Below, piece by piece: positions 1 to 4,737 of a stretch of DNA of 5,191 nt. The stretch is from DASUPK01 sp036505735. GTDB lineage: Bacteria > Actinomycetota > Thermoleophilia > Solirubrobacterales > 70-9. The translations under genes were made by a program, and so were the position numbers. A model generated the notes under the pieces. The model saw nothing but the letters and a program-made list of their open reading frames with translations, had not been told where the DNA came from and did no database searches. Each line of letters begins with the position of its first letter. Positions within the stretch are counted from its first letter, which is position 1. The stretch covers positions 1-5,191 of the forward strand of contig DASXSZ010000204.1 of assembly GCA_036505735.1 (NCBI GenBank). Direction: 5' to 3'.

Positions 1-188
1 ACACGGACCGTGACGCTGTACTGAGCGGAGGCGGCCATCGGGCGAGAAGGATACGGGGGTCGCTGCACACGCCCGGCGGCGCCCACCGGCCGTCGAGGGC
101 CGGTGGCCGCCGCGTGGAGACCATCAGCCGGGGCGAGGGCCTGAAAACCGGCAATGAAGGGGCCGGCAGTTGGCGGCTTATGCCAGGT
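1..188. other. Left-edge intergenic stretch, no convincing gene
   Basis: I see no supported coding region here. In frame 1 the first codons read TRTVTLY followed by TGA at 22-24. This could be the last residues of a gene entering from the left, but seven residues are too few to claim it. Frame 3 stays open through the whole stretch and runs into the AbiEi-like remnant, but before about position 189 its translation has no recognisable content. The main structure is the hairpin at 83-106. Between about 127 and 206 there are several short GC-rich inverted repeats, for example CCGGC at 148-152 with GCCGG at 162-166, and GCGGG at 191-195 with CCCGC at 201-205. They could fold, but they match no riboswitch consensus I know. 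Confidence 0.5.
83..106. terminator. Candidate hairpin terminator 1 (U-tract lacking)
   Basis: CCACCGGCC (83-91) pairs perfectly with GGCCGGTGG (98-106) across a 6-nt loop. No T-run follows on either strand, so a classical intrinsic terminator is not shown. T-poor hairpins are often proposed as terminators in high-GC actinobacteria. The position fits the end of a gene lying left of the window. The 3' arm and its flank (97-109) recur exactly in the hairpin at 502-534. Confidence 0.4.
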
Positions 189-505
189 ATGCGGGCGGAA
201 CCCGCCAATAGGGATCGAGTGATCGCGCAGATCGCTTCCCGCCAGCACGGTGTTGTCAGTGCGGCGCCAGCCGGTTTTCCGGCGCGCGGTCCGCCGTGCC
301 CTTGACCGGCGGCTGATCACCGATGCCGACCTCGAGCGTGAACCCGACCTCACCCGCAGCGAGCTCGAGCGTCTCTTCCTCAGCCTCTGCAGACGCCACC
401 GCCTTCCCCAGCCCGAGGTGAAAGCGCGTCCTGTGCTTCACCTACCGGCAGGTCCGTGAACAGCCAGACGCCCTCCTGACGTCGCTGCGGGCCTTGGTCA
501 GCCGG
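189..505 (+). pseudogene. Decayed AbiEi-type winged-helix / DUF559 gene (remnant)
   Basis: Three conserved pieces of one protein family lie in order but in three frames. Piece 1 (frame 3, about 189-260) reads RDRVIAQIASRQHGVVS, the usual N-terminus of the AbiEi-like winged-helix domain. Piece 2 (frame 1, about 283-420) reads RAVRRALDRRLITDADLE, then LTRSELERLFLSLCRR and LPQPEV. This is the helical linker and the start of a DUF559 (Vsr/MTES-type endonuclease-like) domain. Piece 3 (frame 2, about 425-505) reads VLCFTYRQVREQPDALL and SLRALVSR, the end of that domain. Intact relatives are about 300 residues as I recall. Most of the region after the first helices, and the DUF559 core with its VDF and ETDG-type motifs, are absent. 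The junctions also shift frame, so no working protein is possible. An ATG at 189 is the likeliest old start. The family assignment is from memory of the motifs. No toxin partner is nearby. Confidence 0.72.
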
Positions 506-534
506 CTACCGGCCACTCATGGGCCGGTGGCCGG
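502..534. terminator. Candidate hairpin terminator 2, upstream of polA
   Basis: CCGGCTACCGGCC (502-514) pairs with GGCCGGTGGCCGG (522-534) across a 7-nt loop. This gives a 13-bp stem whose only imperfection is one G-T wobble. It sits just after the last recognisable codons of the AbiEi-like remnant and about 30 nt before the polA -10 box, where a terminator for the former gene would be expected. No T-run follows. It could equally insulate polA from upstream transcription. Confidence 0.45.
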
Positions 535-562
535 TGGCGATCGGCGGGACCGGGGCCGCTCC

Positions 563-568
563 TAAGAT
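563..568 (+). promoter_or_regulatory. polA -10 box, predicted leaderless transcript
   Basis: TAAGAT matches the actinobacterial TANNNT -10 pattern. It ends 6 nt before the GTG at 575, which would place the transcription start on or within a base or two of the start codon. No Shine-Dalgarno-like purine tract lies upstream of the GTG, and an in-frame TAA lies at 563-565 inside the same box. The start cannot therefore be further upstream in frame, and leaderless initiation is the simplest reading. I see no clear -35 element. Confidence 0.5.
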
Positions 569-574
569 GGTCGT

Positions 575-3229
575 GTGCCCGCCACCACCCAGAAGGCCCC
601 GGCGAAGGGCGCGAAGGGCAAGCAGAAGCCCGGCGAGCTCTTCCTGATCGACGGCAATTCGCTCGCCTACAGAGCGTTCTTCGCTCTGCCTGAGTCGATC
701 GCCACCCACGACGGCCGCCCGACCAATGCGATCTACGGCCTCGCCTCGATGTTCGCCAAGATGCTGATCGACTGCGACCCGGCGGCGGTGGTGGTCTGCT
801 GGGACGCCGGCTGGTCGGGCCGCGAGCTCACCTACGAGCCCTACAAGTCCGAGCGCAAGCCGCGCCCGGACCTCCTACGCGATCAGTGGCCCCATCTGAT
901 GCCGCTCGCCGAGGCCTTCGGCTTCACCAACATCAAGGTCGACGGCTACGAGGCCGACGACGTGATCGCCTCTCTCGTCAGACGCGCCCGCGAGCAGGAC
1001 ATCCCGGTGATGGTCGTCTCCGGCGATCGCGACGTCTACCAGTTGGTCGAGGACCAGGTGCGGGTGATGACCACCTCGCGCGGCGTCACCGACACCAAGA
1101 TCTACGACCGCGAGGGCGTGATCGAGCGCTATGGGGTCCCCCCGGAGCTGGTCACCGACCTGATCGGCCTGAAGGGCGATACCTCGGACAACATCCCCGG
1201 CGTTCCCGGCATCGGCGACAAGACCGCAGCCCAGCTGCTTCAGGAGTACGGCGACCTGGAGGGCGTGCTCGCCAACGTCGACAAGATCTCCGGCGCCAAG
1301 CGCAAGGAGAACCTCACCAACCACGCCGAGGACGCCCGGATCTCCAAGCAGCTCGCCACCGCGATCACCGACATCGACGTCGAGCTCGACCTCGACGACC
1401 TGATGTCGAAGCGGATGGATCGGAGCCGGCTCCGCGAGGTCGCCCGCGAGTTCGAGCTCCGCGTGATCCTTCAGCGCCTGGAGGAGGAGCTCGGCGCTGA
1501 CTTCGTTCCCGACGCGAAGGTAGAGGAGGAGCTCGACGTGACCGCGGAGCAGGGTGGGGTGGAGGACCTCGCCAAGGGCGAGGTGGCCCTGGCGATCTTC
1601 GACTCGACCTGGGCGGGCTACGACGGCAAGCGCCTCGTCGAGGGCCAGTGCCCCGACCTGAGCGAGCTGGCGAGCGCGCTCGGCAAGCGCCGCCTGATCG
1701 GCCACGACCTGAAGAGCCTCGGCGGTGGCGCGCAGCACGGGTTGATCGCCGCGGCCGGGCTCGGTGCGCTCGACCTACGCCACGACACCATGGTCGGCGC
1801 TTACCTTCTCGATCCCGCGCGCCGCACATACGACCTGATCGACATCGCTGCGCAGCGAGGGCTCGCCGCCGCGCCGAAGGAATCCGAGGGCGCCGAAGGA
1901 GACGGCCAGCTGGAGCTGGGCGAGGAGCCGCCGCCCGATCCAGCCGCCGAGGCCCGCCTGGTCTGGGAGATCGCCCAGCGCCAGCGCGAGGCGATGAAGG
2001 AGGCCGGGATCGAGCAGCTCATGAACGAGGTCGAGATGCCCCTGGTCGAGGTGCTGGCCGGAATGGAGCAGACGGGCGTGCTCCTCGACCAGAAGCGCCT
2101 CGCGGACATCGGTGAGGGATTCGAGCAGCGAATCGAGACCCTCCAGGCCGAGATCTTCGAACTCGCCGGCCACGAGTTCACGATCGGCTCCCCGCAGCAG
2201 CTCGCCGAAATCCTCTTCGACGAGCTCGGCCTGACCAAGAAGCGCCGCGGCAAGACCGGCTTCTCGACGGACGCCCGCGTGCTCTCCCAGATCCGGGAGG
2301 AGCACGAGATCGTTGCCAAGGTCGAGCAATGGCGCGAGCTCACCAAGCTGAAGAGCACCTACCTCGACGCCCTGCCCGAGCTGATCGACCCGGATACCGG
2401 CCGCCTACATACGACCTTCAACCAGACGGCCACCGCTACCGGGCGCCTCTCGAGCACCAACCCCAATCTGCAGAACATCCCGATCCGCACGGAGGAGGGC
2501 CGCCCGATCCGCTCCTGCTTCGTCGCGCCGCGCGGCCATCGGCTTCTCTCAGCCGACTACAACCAGATCGAGCTCCGGATCCTCGCCCACATCGCCGGCG
2601 AGGACGCGCTCAAGCAGATCTTCGCCCGCGGCGAGGACATCCACGCGGCGACCGCAGCGGAAGTGCTCGGCTCGGATCCGGAGAAGGTCAGCCCCGGCGA
2701 GCGCTCGAAGGCCAAGATGGTCAACTACGGGATCGCCTACGGCCTCTCCGCCTACGGACTCGCCGACCGGCTCAACATCGAGCAGGAGGAGGCCGGCGCC
2801 TATATCGACCGCTACTTCGAGCGCTTCCCCGCGGTGAAGCGCTACATCGAGGAGACCATCGAGTCCGCGAGGAAGGAGGGCTACGTGAGCACCCTGCTCG
2901 GCCGGCGTCGCCCGATTCCCGAGCTGCGCTCCGGCCGCCCCCAGGTCCGTAGCCAGGGCGAGCGCCTCGCCGTCAACATGCCGATCCAGGGGACCTCGGC
3001 GGACATCATCAAGATCGCCATGGTGCGTTGCCAGAAGGCGCTCGCCGACTCAGATCTCGAGACCCGCCTGGTACTGCAGATCCATGACGAGCTCCTCTTC
3101 GAGGGACCGGTCGCCGAGATGGAGGCCGCCGGCGAGCTCGTCGAGCGCGAGATGTGCCGAGCCTTCGATCTCGAACCGCGCCTGGCCGTCGACGTCGGCG
3201 TCGGCAAGGACTGGCTGGCCGCGAAGTAG
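575..3229 (+). CDS. polA: DNA polymerase I, proofreading-deficient type
   Basis: This 884-residue DNA polymerase I acts in the cytoplasm in Okazaki-fragment maturation and repair synthesis. A Lys/Ala-rich leader (1-20) precedes the 5'-nuclease domain (about 21-310). That domain has LIDGN (D26), GYEADD (E126, D128, D129), SGDRD (D151, D153), KGDTSD (D202, D205) and a helix-hairpin-helix at GVPGIGDK. The 3'-5' exonuclease-like domain (about 325-480) keeps its fold landmarks but not its active site. FDSTWAG at D343 has Thr where the catalytic Glu belongs, GHDLKSL lacks the motif II Asp, and the motif III Tyr and Asp are absent. The polymerase domain (about 490-884) is intact: motif A SADYNQIELR (D661), motif B RSKAKMVNYGIAYG (R710, K714, Y718, Y722) and motif C QIHDELLFE (D838, E839). 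The spacing matches E. coli Pol I with a constant offset of 44. Y718 replaces the F762-type residue. The GTG start is fixed by the in-frame TAA at 563-565. The gene stands alone, with its own promoter. Confidence 0.98.
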   Translation: MPATTQKAPAKGAKGKQKPGELFLIDGNSLAYRAFFALPESIATHDGRPTNAIYGLASMFAKMLIDCDPAAVVVCWDAGWSGRELTYEPYKSERKPRPDLLRDQWPHLMPLAEAFGFTNIKVDGYEADDVIASLVRRAREQDIPVMVVSGDRDVYQLVEDQVRVMTTSRGVTDTKIYDREGVIERYGVPPELVTDLIGLKGDTSDNIPGVPGIGDKTAAQLLQEYGDLEGVLANVDKISGAKRKENLTNHAEDARISKQLATAITDIDVELDLDDLMSKRMDRSRLREVAREFELRVILQRLEEELGADFVPDAKVEEELDVTAEQGGVEDLAKGEVALAIFDSTWAGYDGKRLVEGQCPDLSELASALGKRRLIGHDLKSLGGGAQHGLIAAAGLGALDLRHDTMVGAYLLDPARRTYDLIDIAAQRGLAAAPKESEGAEGDGQLELGEEPPPDPAAEARLVWEIAQRQREAMKEAGIEQLMNEVEMPLVEVLAGMEQTGVLLDQKRLADIGEGFEQRIETLQAEIFELAGHEFTIGSPQQLAEILFDELGLTKKRRGKTGFSTDARVLSQIREEHEIVAKVEQWRELTKLKSTYLDALPELIDPDTGRLHTTFNQTATATGRLSSTNPNLQNIPIRTEEGRPIRSCFVAPRGHRLLSADYNQIELRILAHIAGEDALKQIFARGEDIHAATAAEVLGSDPEKVSPGERSKAKMVNYGIAYGLSAYGLADRLNIEQEEAGAYIDRYFERFPAVKRYIEETIESARKEGYVSTLLGRRRPIPELRSGRPQVRSQGERLAVNMPIQGTSADIIKIAMVRCQKALADSDLETRLVLQIHDELLFEGPVAEMEAAGELVEREMCRAFDLEPRLAVDVGVGKDWLAAK

Positions 3230-3364
3230 CGGACTGATCTGATCGTGATCGCACGGCTGCGTGTCGGTGCTGTCCGTCGTCCCATCGCCATCGGTGTCCG
3301 CCTCGCGGGGGCTCGTGCCGTCCTTGTACTCGGCGAGGTTCTTGACGCCGTCTCCATCTTGATT
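3230..3364 (-). pseudogene. Fragment of a thrombospondin type 3-like (DxDxDG) repeat protein
   Basis: Read on the minus strand from 3364, the sequence gives NQ followed by DGDGVKNLAEYKDGTSP, then ADTDGDGTTDSTDTQPC. This is the characteristic spacing of thrombospondin type 3 repeats, Ca-binding Asp/Gly loops usually found in secreted or surface proteins: DGDGxxNxxEYxxGTxPxxxDTDGDGxxD. About 45 residues are recognisable. The frame then runs into the antisense of polA, where resemblance ends. There is no start codon, signal peptide or sensible end, so this is a gene fragment. It lies in the same frame as the sigma-factor fragment just upstream on this strand, separated by the TGA at 3383-3385. 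The repeat pattern itself is clear; how it arrived here is unknown. Confidence 0.6.
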
Positions 3365-3382
3365 GCGCGGCCTGGTTCTTGT

Positions 3383-3556
3383 TCAGGGAGAGGTGAACGA
3401 GACCAGCCCCGGGCGATAGCGTCGCACGATCTCCTCGAACGCCGCCTCCGATCCCTGGCCGGCCAGCTTTGCCAGCCGCGAGTCGGGCTGGGTACGCAGC
3501 AGCGCCCCGGCGATGCGCGTGGGCGCGCTTTGAGAGGCGGTCGAGGCGGCGATCAC
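3383..3556 (-). pseudogene. Truncated ECF sigma-factor N-terminus
   Basis: From a GTG at 3554-3556 the minus strand encodes 57 residues ending at TGA 3383-3385. The second half reads ALLRTQPDSRLAKLAGQGSE then AAFEEIVRRYRPGLVSF. This strongly resembles the start of sigma-70 region 2 in ECF sigma factors (RTQSDERLxxLxxxGxxxAFxxIVxRYRxxL). It stops after roughly the first helix. The remainder of region 2 and all of region 4, needed for -10 and -35 recognition, are missing, so the product could not work as a sigma factor. I see no good ribosome-binding site before the GTG. The most likely reading is a relic of a larger gene whose downstream part was deleted or replaced. An independent short protein is possible but less likely. 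Confidence 0.5.
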
Positions 3557-3645
3557 GCCCTTCTCATCGAATCGCCTTCGCCTGAGATCTTCATGAGAAT
3601 CGCATCGCCACTATGTCGACACGGCGGATCGGCGAAGATCACGCG

Positions 3646-4083
3646 ATGGACAGGGGCTTTGCGGTCTTGATCATGGCCATCGTCGGCGGCTGCATCGCCC
3701 TGCAGGCGCCGATCAACGCCGGGCTCGGTAAGCACACCGGGAGCTTCGCCGCGGCGACGATCTCGTTCGCCGTGGGGACGGTGCTGCTCGCCGCGATCGT
3801 CCTGGTGAGCGGCAAGGCGGGCGGGCTCTCCAGCGTTGCGCACGTCGAGTGGTACTACCTGCTCGGGGGCGCTCTTGGAGCCGCCTATGTCTTCTCTGCG
3901 CTCGTCCTCGTCAGCCAGATAGGCGCCGGCGCGGTCGCAGCGGCCACCGTCACCGGCCAGCTGACCACCTCCGTGCTCCTGGACCGGATCGGGTTCCTCG
4001 GCCTTGAGCAGACCCCGCTCAGCGCAAGCCGCGTCGCGGGGGTGGGCCTGCTTCTTGCCGGCACGTACCTGGTCGTTCGCTGA
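3646..4083 (+). CDS. Small DMT-family membrane protein (YdcZ/DUF606-like)
   Basis: This 145-residue, very hydrophobic protein resembles the YdcZ/DUF606 branch of the drug/metabolite transporter superfamily. The family hallmark is the start, with IALQAPINAGLGKHTGS between helices 1 and 2, then ISFAVGTVLL. Predicted membrane helices, numbered from this start, are about 5-22, 30-50, 68-92, 96-114 and 128-144. Such half-size proteins are thought to act as dimers in the inner membrane; the substrate is unknown. I chose the ATG at 3646 because the protein then begins directly at helix 1, as is typical. In addition, GAAGAT (3634-3639) sits 6 nt upstream, the same spacing as the polA -10 box and its start. 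An ATG at 3613 would add 11 polar residues. Neither start has a Shine-Dalgarno sequence. No partner gene is adjacent, and the next gene has its own promoter. Confidence 0.82.
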   Translation: MDRGFAVLIMAIVGGCIALQAPINAGLGKHTGSFAAATISFAVGTVLLAAIVLVSGKAGGLSSVAHVEWYYLLGGALGAAYVFSALVLVSQIGAGAVAAATVTGQLTTSVLLDRIGFLGLEQTPLSASRVAGVGLLLAGTYLVVR

Positions 4084-4091
4084 CGGCGCGG

Positions 4092-4097
4092 TAGACT
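4092..4097 (+). promoter_or_regulatory. -10 box for first small membrane protein gene
   Basis: TAGACT matches the TANNNT -10 pattern. It begins 8 nt after the stop of the preceding transporter gene. Transcription starting around 4104 would give a leader of about 35 nt that includes the Shine-Dalgarno sequence at 4127-4135. I see no convincing -35 hexamer. The paralog downstream has a very similar TAGATT at a comparable distance. Confidence 0.4.
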
Positions 4098-4126
4098 TTG
4101 CAACGATTGATACGTCTCCTCTCCAC

Positions 4127-4135
4127 GGGAGGTGA
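4127..4135 (+). promoter_or_regulatory. Strong Shine-Dalgarno sequence deciding the start at 4140
   Basis: GGGAGGTGA contains an eight-base match to the 16S anti-Shine-Dalgarno complement (GGAGGTGA) and lies 4 nt before the ATG at 4140. This selects 4140 over an in-frame TTG at 4098-4100, which would place the ribosome-binding site inside the coding region. Confidence 0.85.
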
Positions 4136-4139
4136 GGCG

Positions 4140-4385
4140 ATGAGCGTGATGTTCAACTTCCTCTGGGCCTTGTGCGTCGGCGCGGTTGCGCTGTTTGGCT
4201 TCTTCGTCGTCATGGGCGGCTTCGCACCCGGCGACGTCCTCTGGCTCACGCTGGTCGTCGTCAGCCTGGGCGCCTTGTTTGCAGCTCACCAGATGCACCT
4301 CAGGCGCGAGCTCAGCGAGCACCATGAGCACGACGACGAGACGCTCCGGGAGGTGCAGCGAATTCGAGAGCGGCGCGGCTTCTAG
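4140..4385 (+). CDS. Small two-helix membrane protein, paralog A (unknown function)
   Basis: I do not recognise a named family. The protein has 81 residues. After a short N-terminus come two predicted membrane helices, about residues 6-25 (FLWALCVGAVALFGFFVVMG) and 32-48. They are joined by a tight FAPGD turn, giving a hairpin with both ends on the same side, probably the cytoplasm. The tail (about 53-81) is highly charged, with a His/Asp/Glu cluster and then a Arg-rich helix ending RERRGF. It aligns along its length with the next gene: about 34 of 72 positions are identical, with one 2-residue gap. The start is set by the strong Shine-Dalgarno sequence at 4127-4135. The gene seems to have its own promoter, and its last codons form half of a perfect hairpin (4371-4393). 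Conservation between the paralogs argues it is a real gene. No function can be inferred. Confidence 0.85.
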   Translation: MSVMFNFLWALCVGAVALFGFFVVMGGFAPGDVLWLTLVVVSLGALFAAHQMHLRRELSEHHEHDDETLREVQRIRERRGF

Positions 4386-4393
4386 CCGCGCCG
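4371..4393 (+). terminator. Hairpin spanning the stop codon of paralog A
   Basis: CGGCGCGGC (4371-4379) pairs perfectly with GCCGCGCCG (4385-4393) across a 5-nt loop, TTCTA. The 5' arm is exactly the Arg-Arg-Gly codons of the C-terminal RRGF, and the TAG stop (4383-4385) lies in the loop and first paired base. No T-run follows, so it may act as a T-less terminator or as a 3'-end stabilising structure. Confidence 0.5.
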
Positions 4394-4453
4394 CCGGGCC
4401 CGATCGTTCGTCGAATACACGGTTCTGCCGATGATCGCGCCCGCCCCCGGCGC

Positions 4454-4459
4454 TAGATT
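4454..4459 (+). promoter_or_regulatory. -10 box for second small membrane protein gene
   Basis: TAGATT matches the TANNNT pattern and lies about 40 nt before the ATG at 4495, close to the arrangement seen for paralog A (TAGACT, 48 nt upstream of its ATG). It follows the stop-codon hairpin of paralog A, which suggests the two genes are transcribed separately. No clear -35 hexamer is visible. Confidence 0.45.
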
Positions 4460-4482
4460 CGTATGGTCACTTCAACGATCGC

Positions 4483-4491
4483 AGGAGGTGA
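4483..4491 (+). promoter_or_regulatory. Near-perfect Shine-Dalgarno sequence for paralog B
   Basis: AGGAGGTGA is fully complementary to the core of the 16S rRNA 3' tail and ends 3 nt before the ATG at 4495. It fixes this start and predicts strong translation, in contrast to polA and the transporter gene, which lack such a site. Confidence 0.88.
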
Positions 4492-4494
4492 CCG

Positions 4495-4737
4495 ATGTTG
4501 AGCAGGATGCTCGGACCGCTCTCGGTCCTCTGTCTCGGGGCGGTGGTGATGTTCGTCTTCTTCGCCGTGCTCGGCGGCGTCGCTCCGAGCGAGGTCCTCT
4601 TTCCGTCGATCGTGGTCGCAGCGCTCGCGTTGCTGTTCACGGTCCGCTCGTTCGTCGTCAGGCACGAGCTCGGCGAGAACGGCAACCGCAACATGCTGCG
4701 CTCCGTCAACAGCCTCCGGGAGCGCCGCGGGTTCTAG
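4495..4737 (+). CDS. Small two-helix membrane protein, paralog B (unknown function)
   Basis: This 80-residue paralog of the gene at 4140-4385 shares its design. Helix 1 is about residues 8-27 (PLSVLCLGAVVMFVFFAVLG), followed by a VAPSE turn where paralog A has FAPGD. Helix 2 is about 33-50, and a charged tail ends in the same RERRGF. Identity is highest in helix 1 (LC.GAV, F.FF, V.GG.AP), around the turn and at the extreme C-terminus. The middle of the tail diverges: the His/Asp-rich cluster of paralog A is replaced by ENGNRN. It has its own -10 box and Shine-Dalgarno sequence. The stop TAG at 4735-4737 directly abuts the stop of the convergent oxidoreductase gene. No function can be assigned. 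A membrane-anchored adaptor or stress-related small protein is only a guess. Confidence 0.85.
   Translation: MLSRMLGPLSVLCLGAVVMFVFFAVLGGVAPSEVLFPSIVVAALALLFTVRSFVVRHELGENGNRNMLRSVNSLRERRGF

Larger units (their letters stand above)
3230..3645. other. Intergenic stretch holding only gene debris
   Basis: Between the polA stop and the transporter start there is no intact gene. The minus strand carries the two fragments annotated at 3230-3364 and 3383-3556. I see no obvious terminator hairpin after polA. The plus-strand open frame across this interval is the complement of the sigma-like and repeat-like segments and has no features of its own. Positions 3557-3645 presumably hold the transporter promoter; apart from GAAGAT at 3634-3639 I see nothing definite. 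Confidence 0.5.

Noticed and set aside
1..24. Possible last seven codons (TRTVTLY, stop) of a gene from the left
   Set aside because: It is too short to distinguish from chance; there is no motif to identify it.
140..215. Cobalamin-type or other riboswitch before the remnant
   Set aside because: The GCGGGCGGAACCCGCC stretch superficially resembles part of a B12 element, but the B12 box and the other conserved blocks are absent.
189..505. Functional abortive-infection or toxin-antitoxin system upstream of polA
   Set aside because: The AbiEi-like gene is broken by frame changes and missing segments, and no AbiEii-type toxin gene is present, so no working defence system can be claimed.
875..1738. 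287-codon open frame on the minus strand
   Set aside because: It is antisense to the polA 5'-nuclease and exonuclease-like domains. Its Leu/Val/Ala/Asp-rich, low-complexity composition is typical of a reversed high-GC gene, and it has no ribosome-binding site or known motif.
1775..2358. Two overlapping open frames of about 185 codons on the minus strand
   Set aside because: They lie wholly inside polA, overlap each other in different frames and show no protein-like motifs. They are composition artefacts.
3245..3670. 141-codon plus-strand open frame after polA
   Set aside because: It is the complement of the sigma-like and repeat-like segments, which read sensibly only on the minus strand. 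It also overlaps the transporter start.
3885..4331. 148-codon minus-strand open frame across the transporter and first small gene
   Set aside because: It is antisense to two supported genes and to their promoter and Shine-Dalgarno sequence, with no motif of its own.
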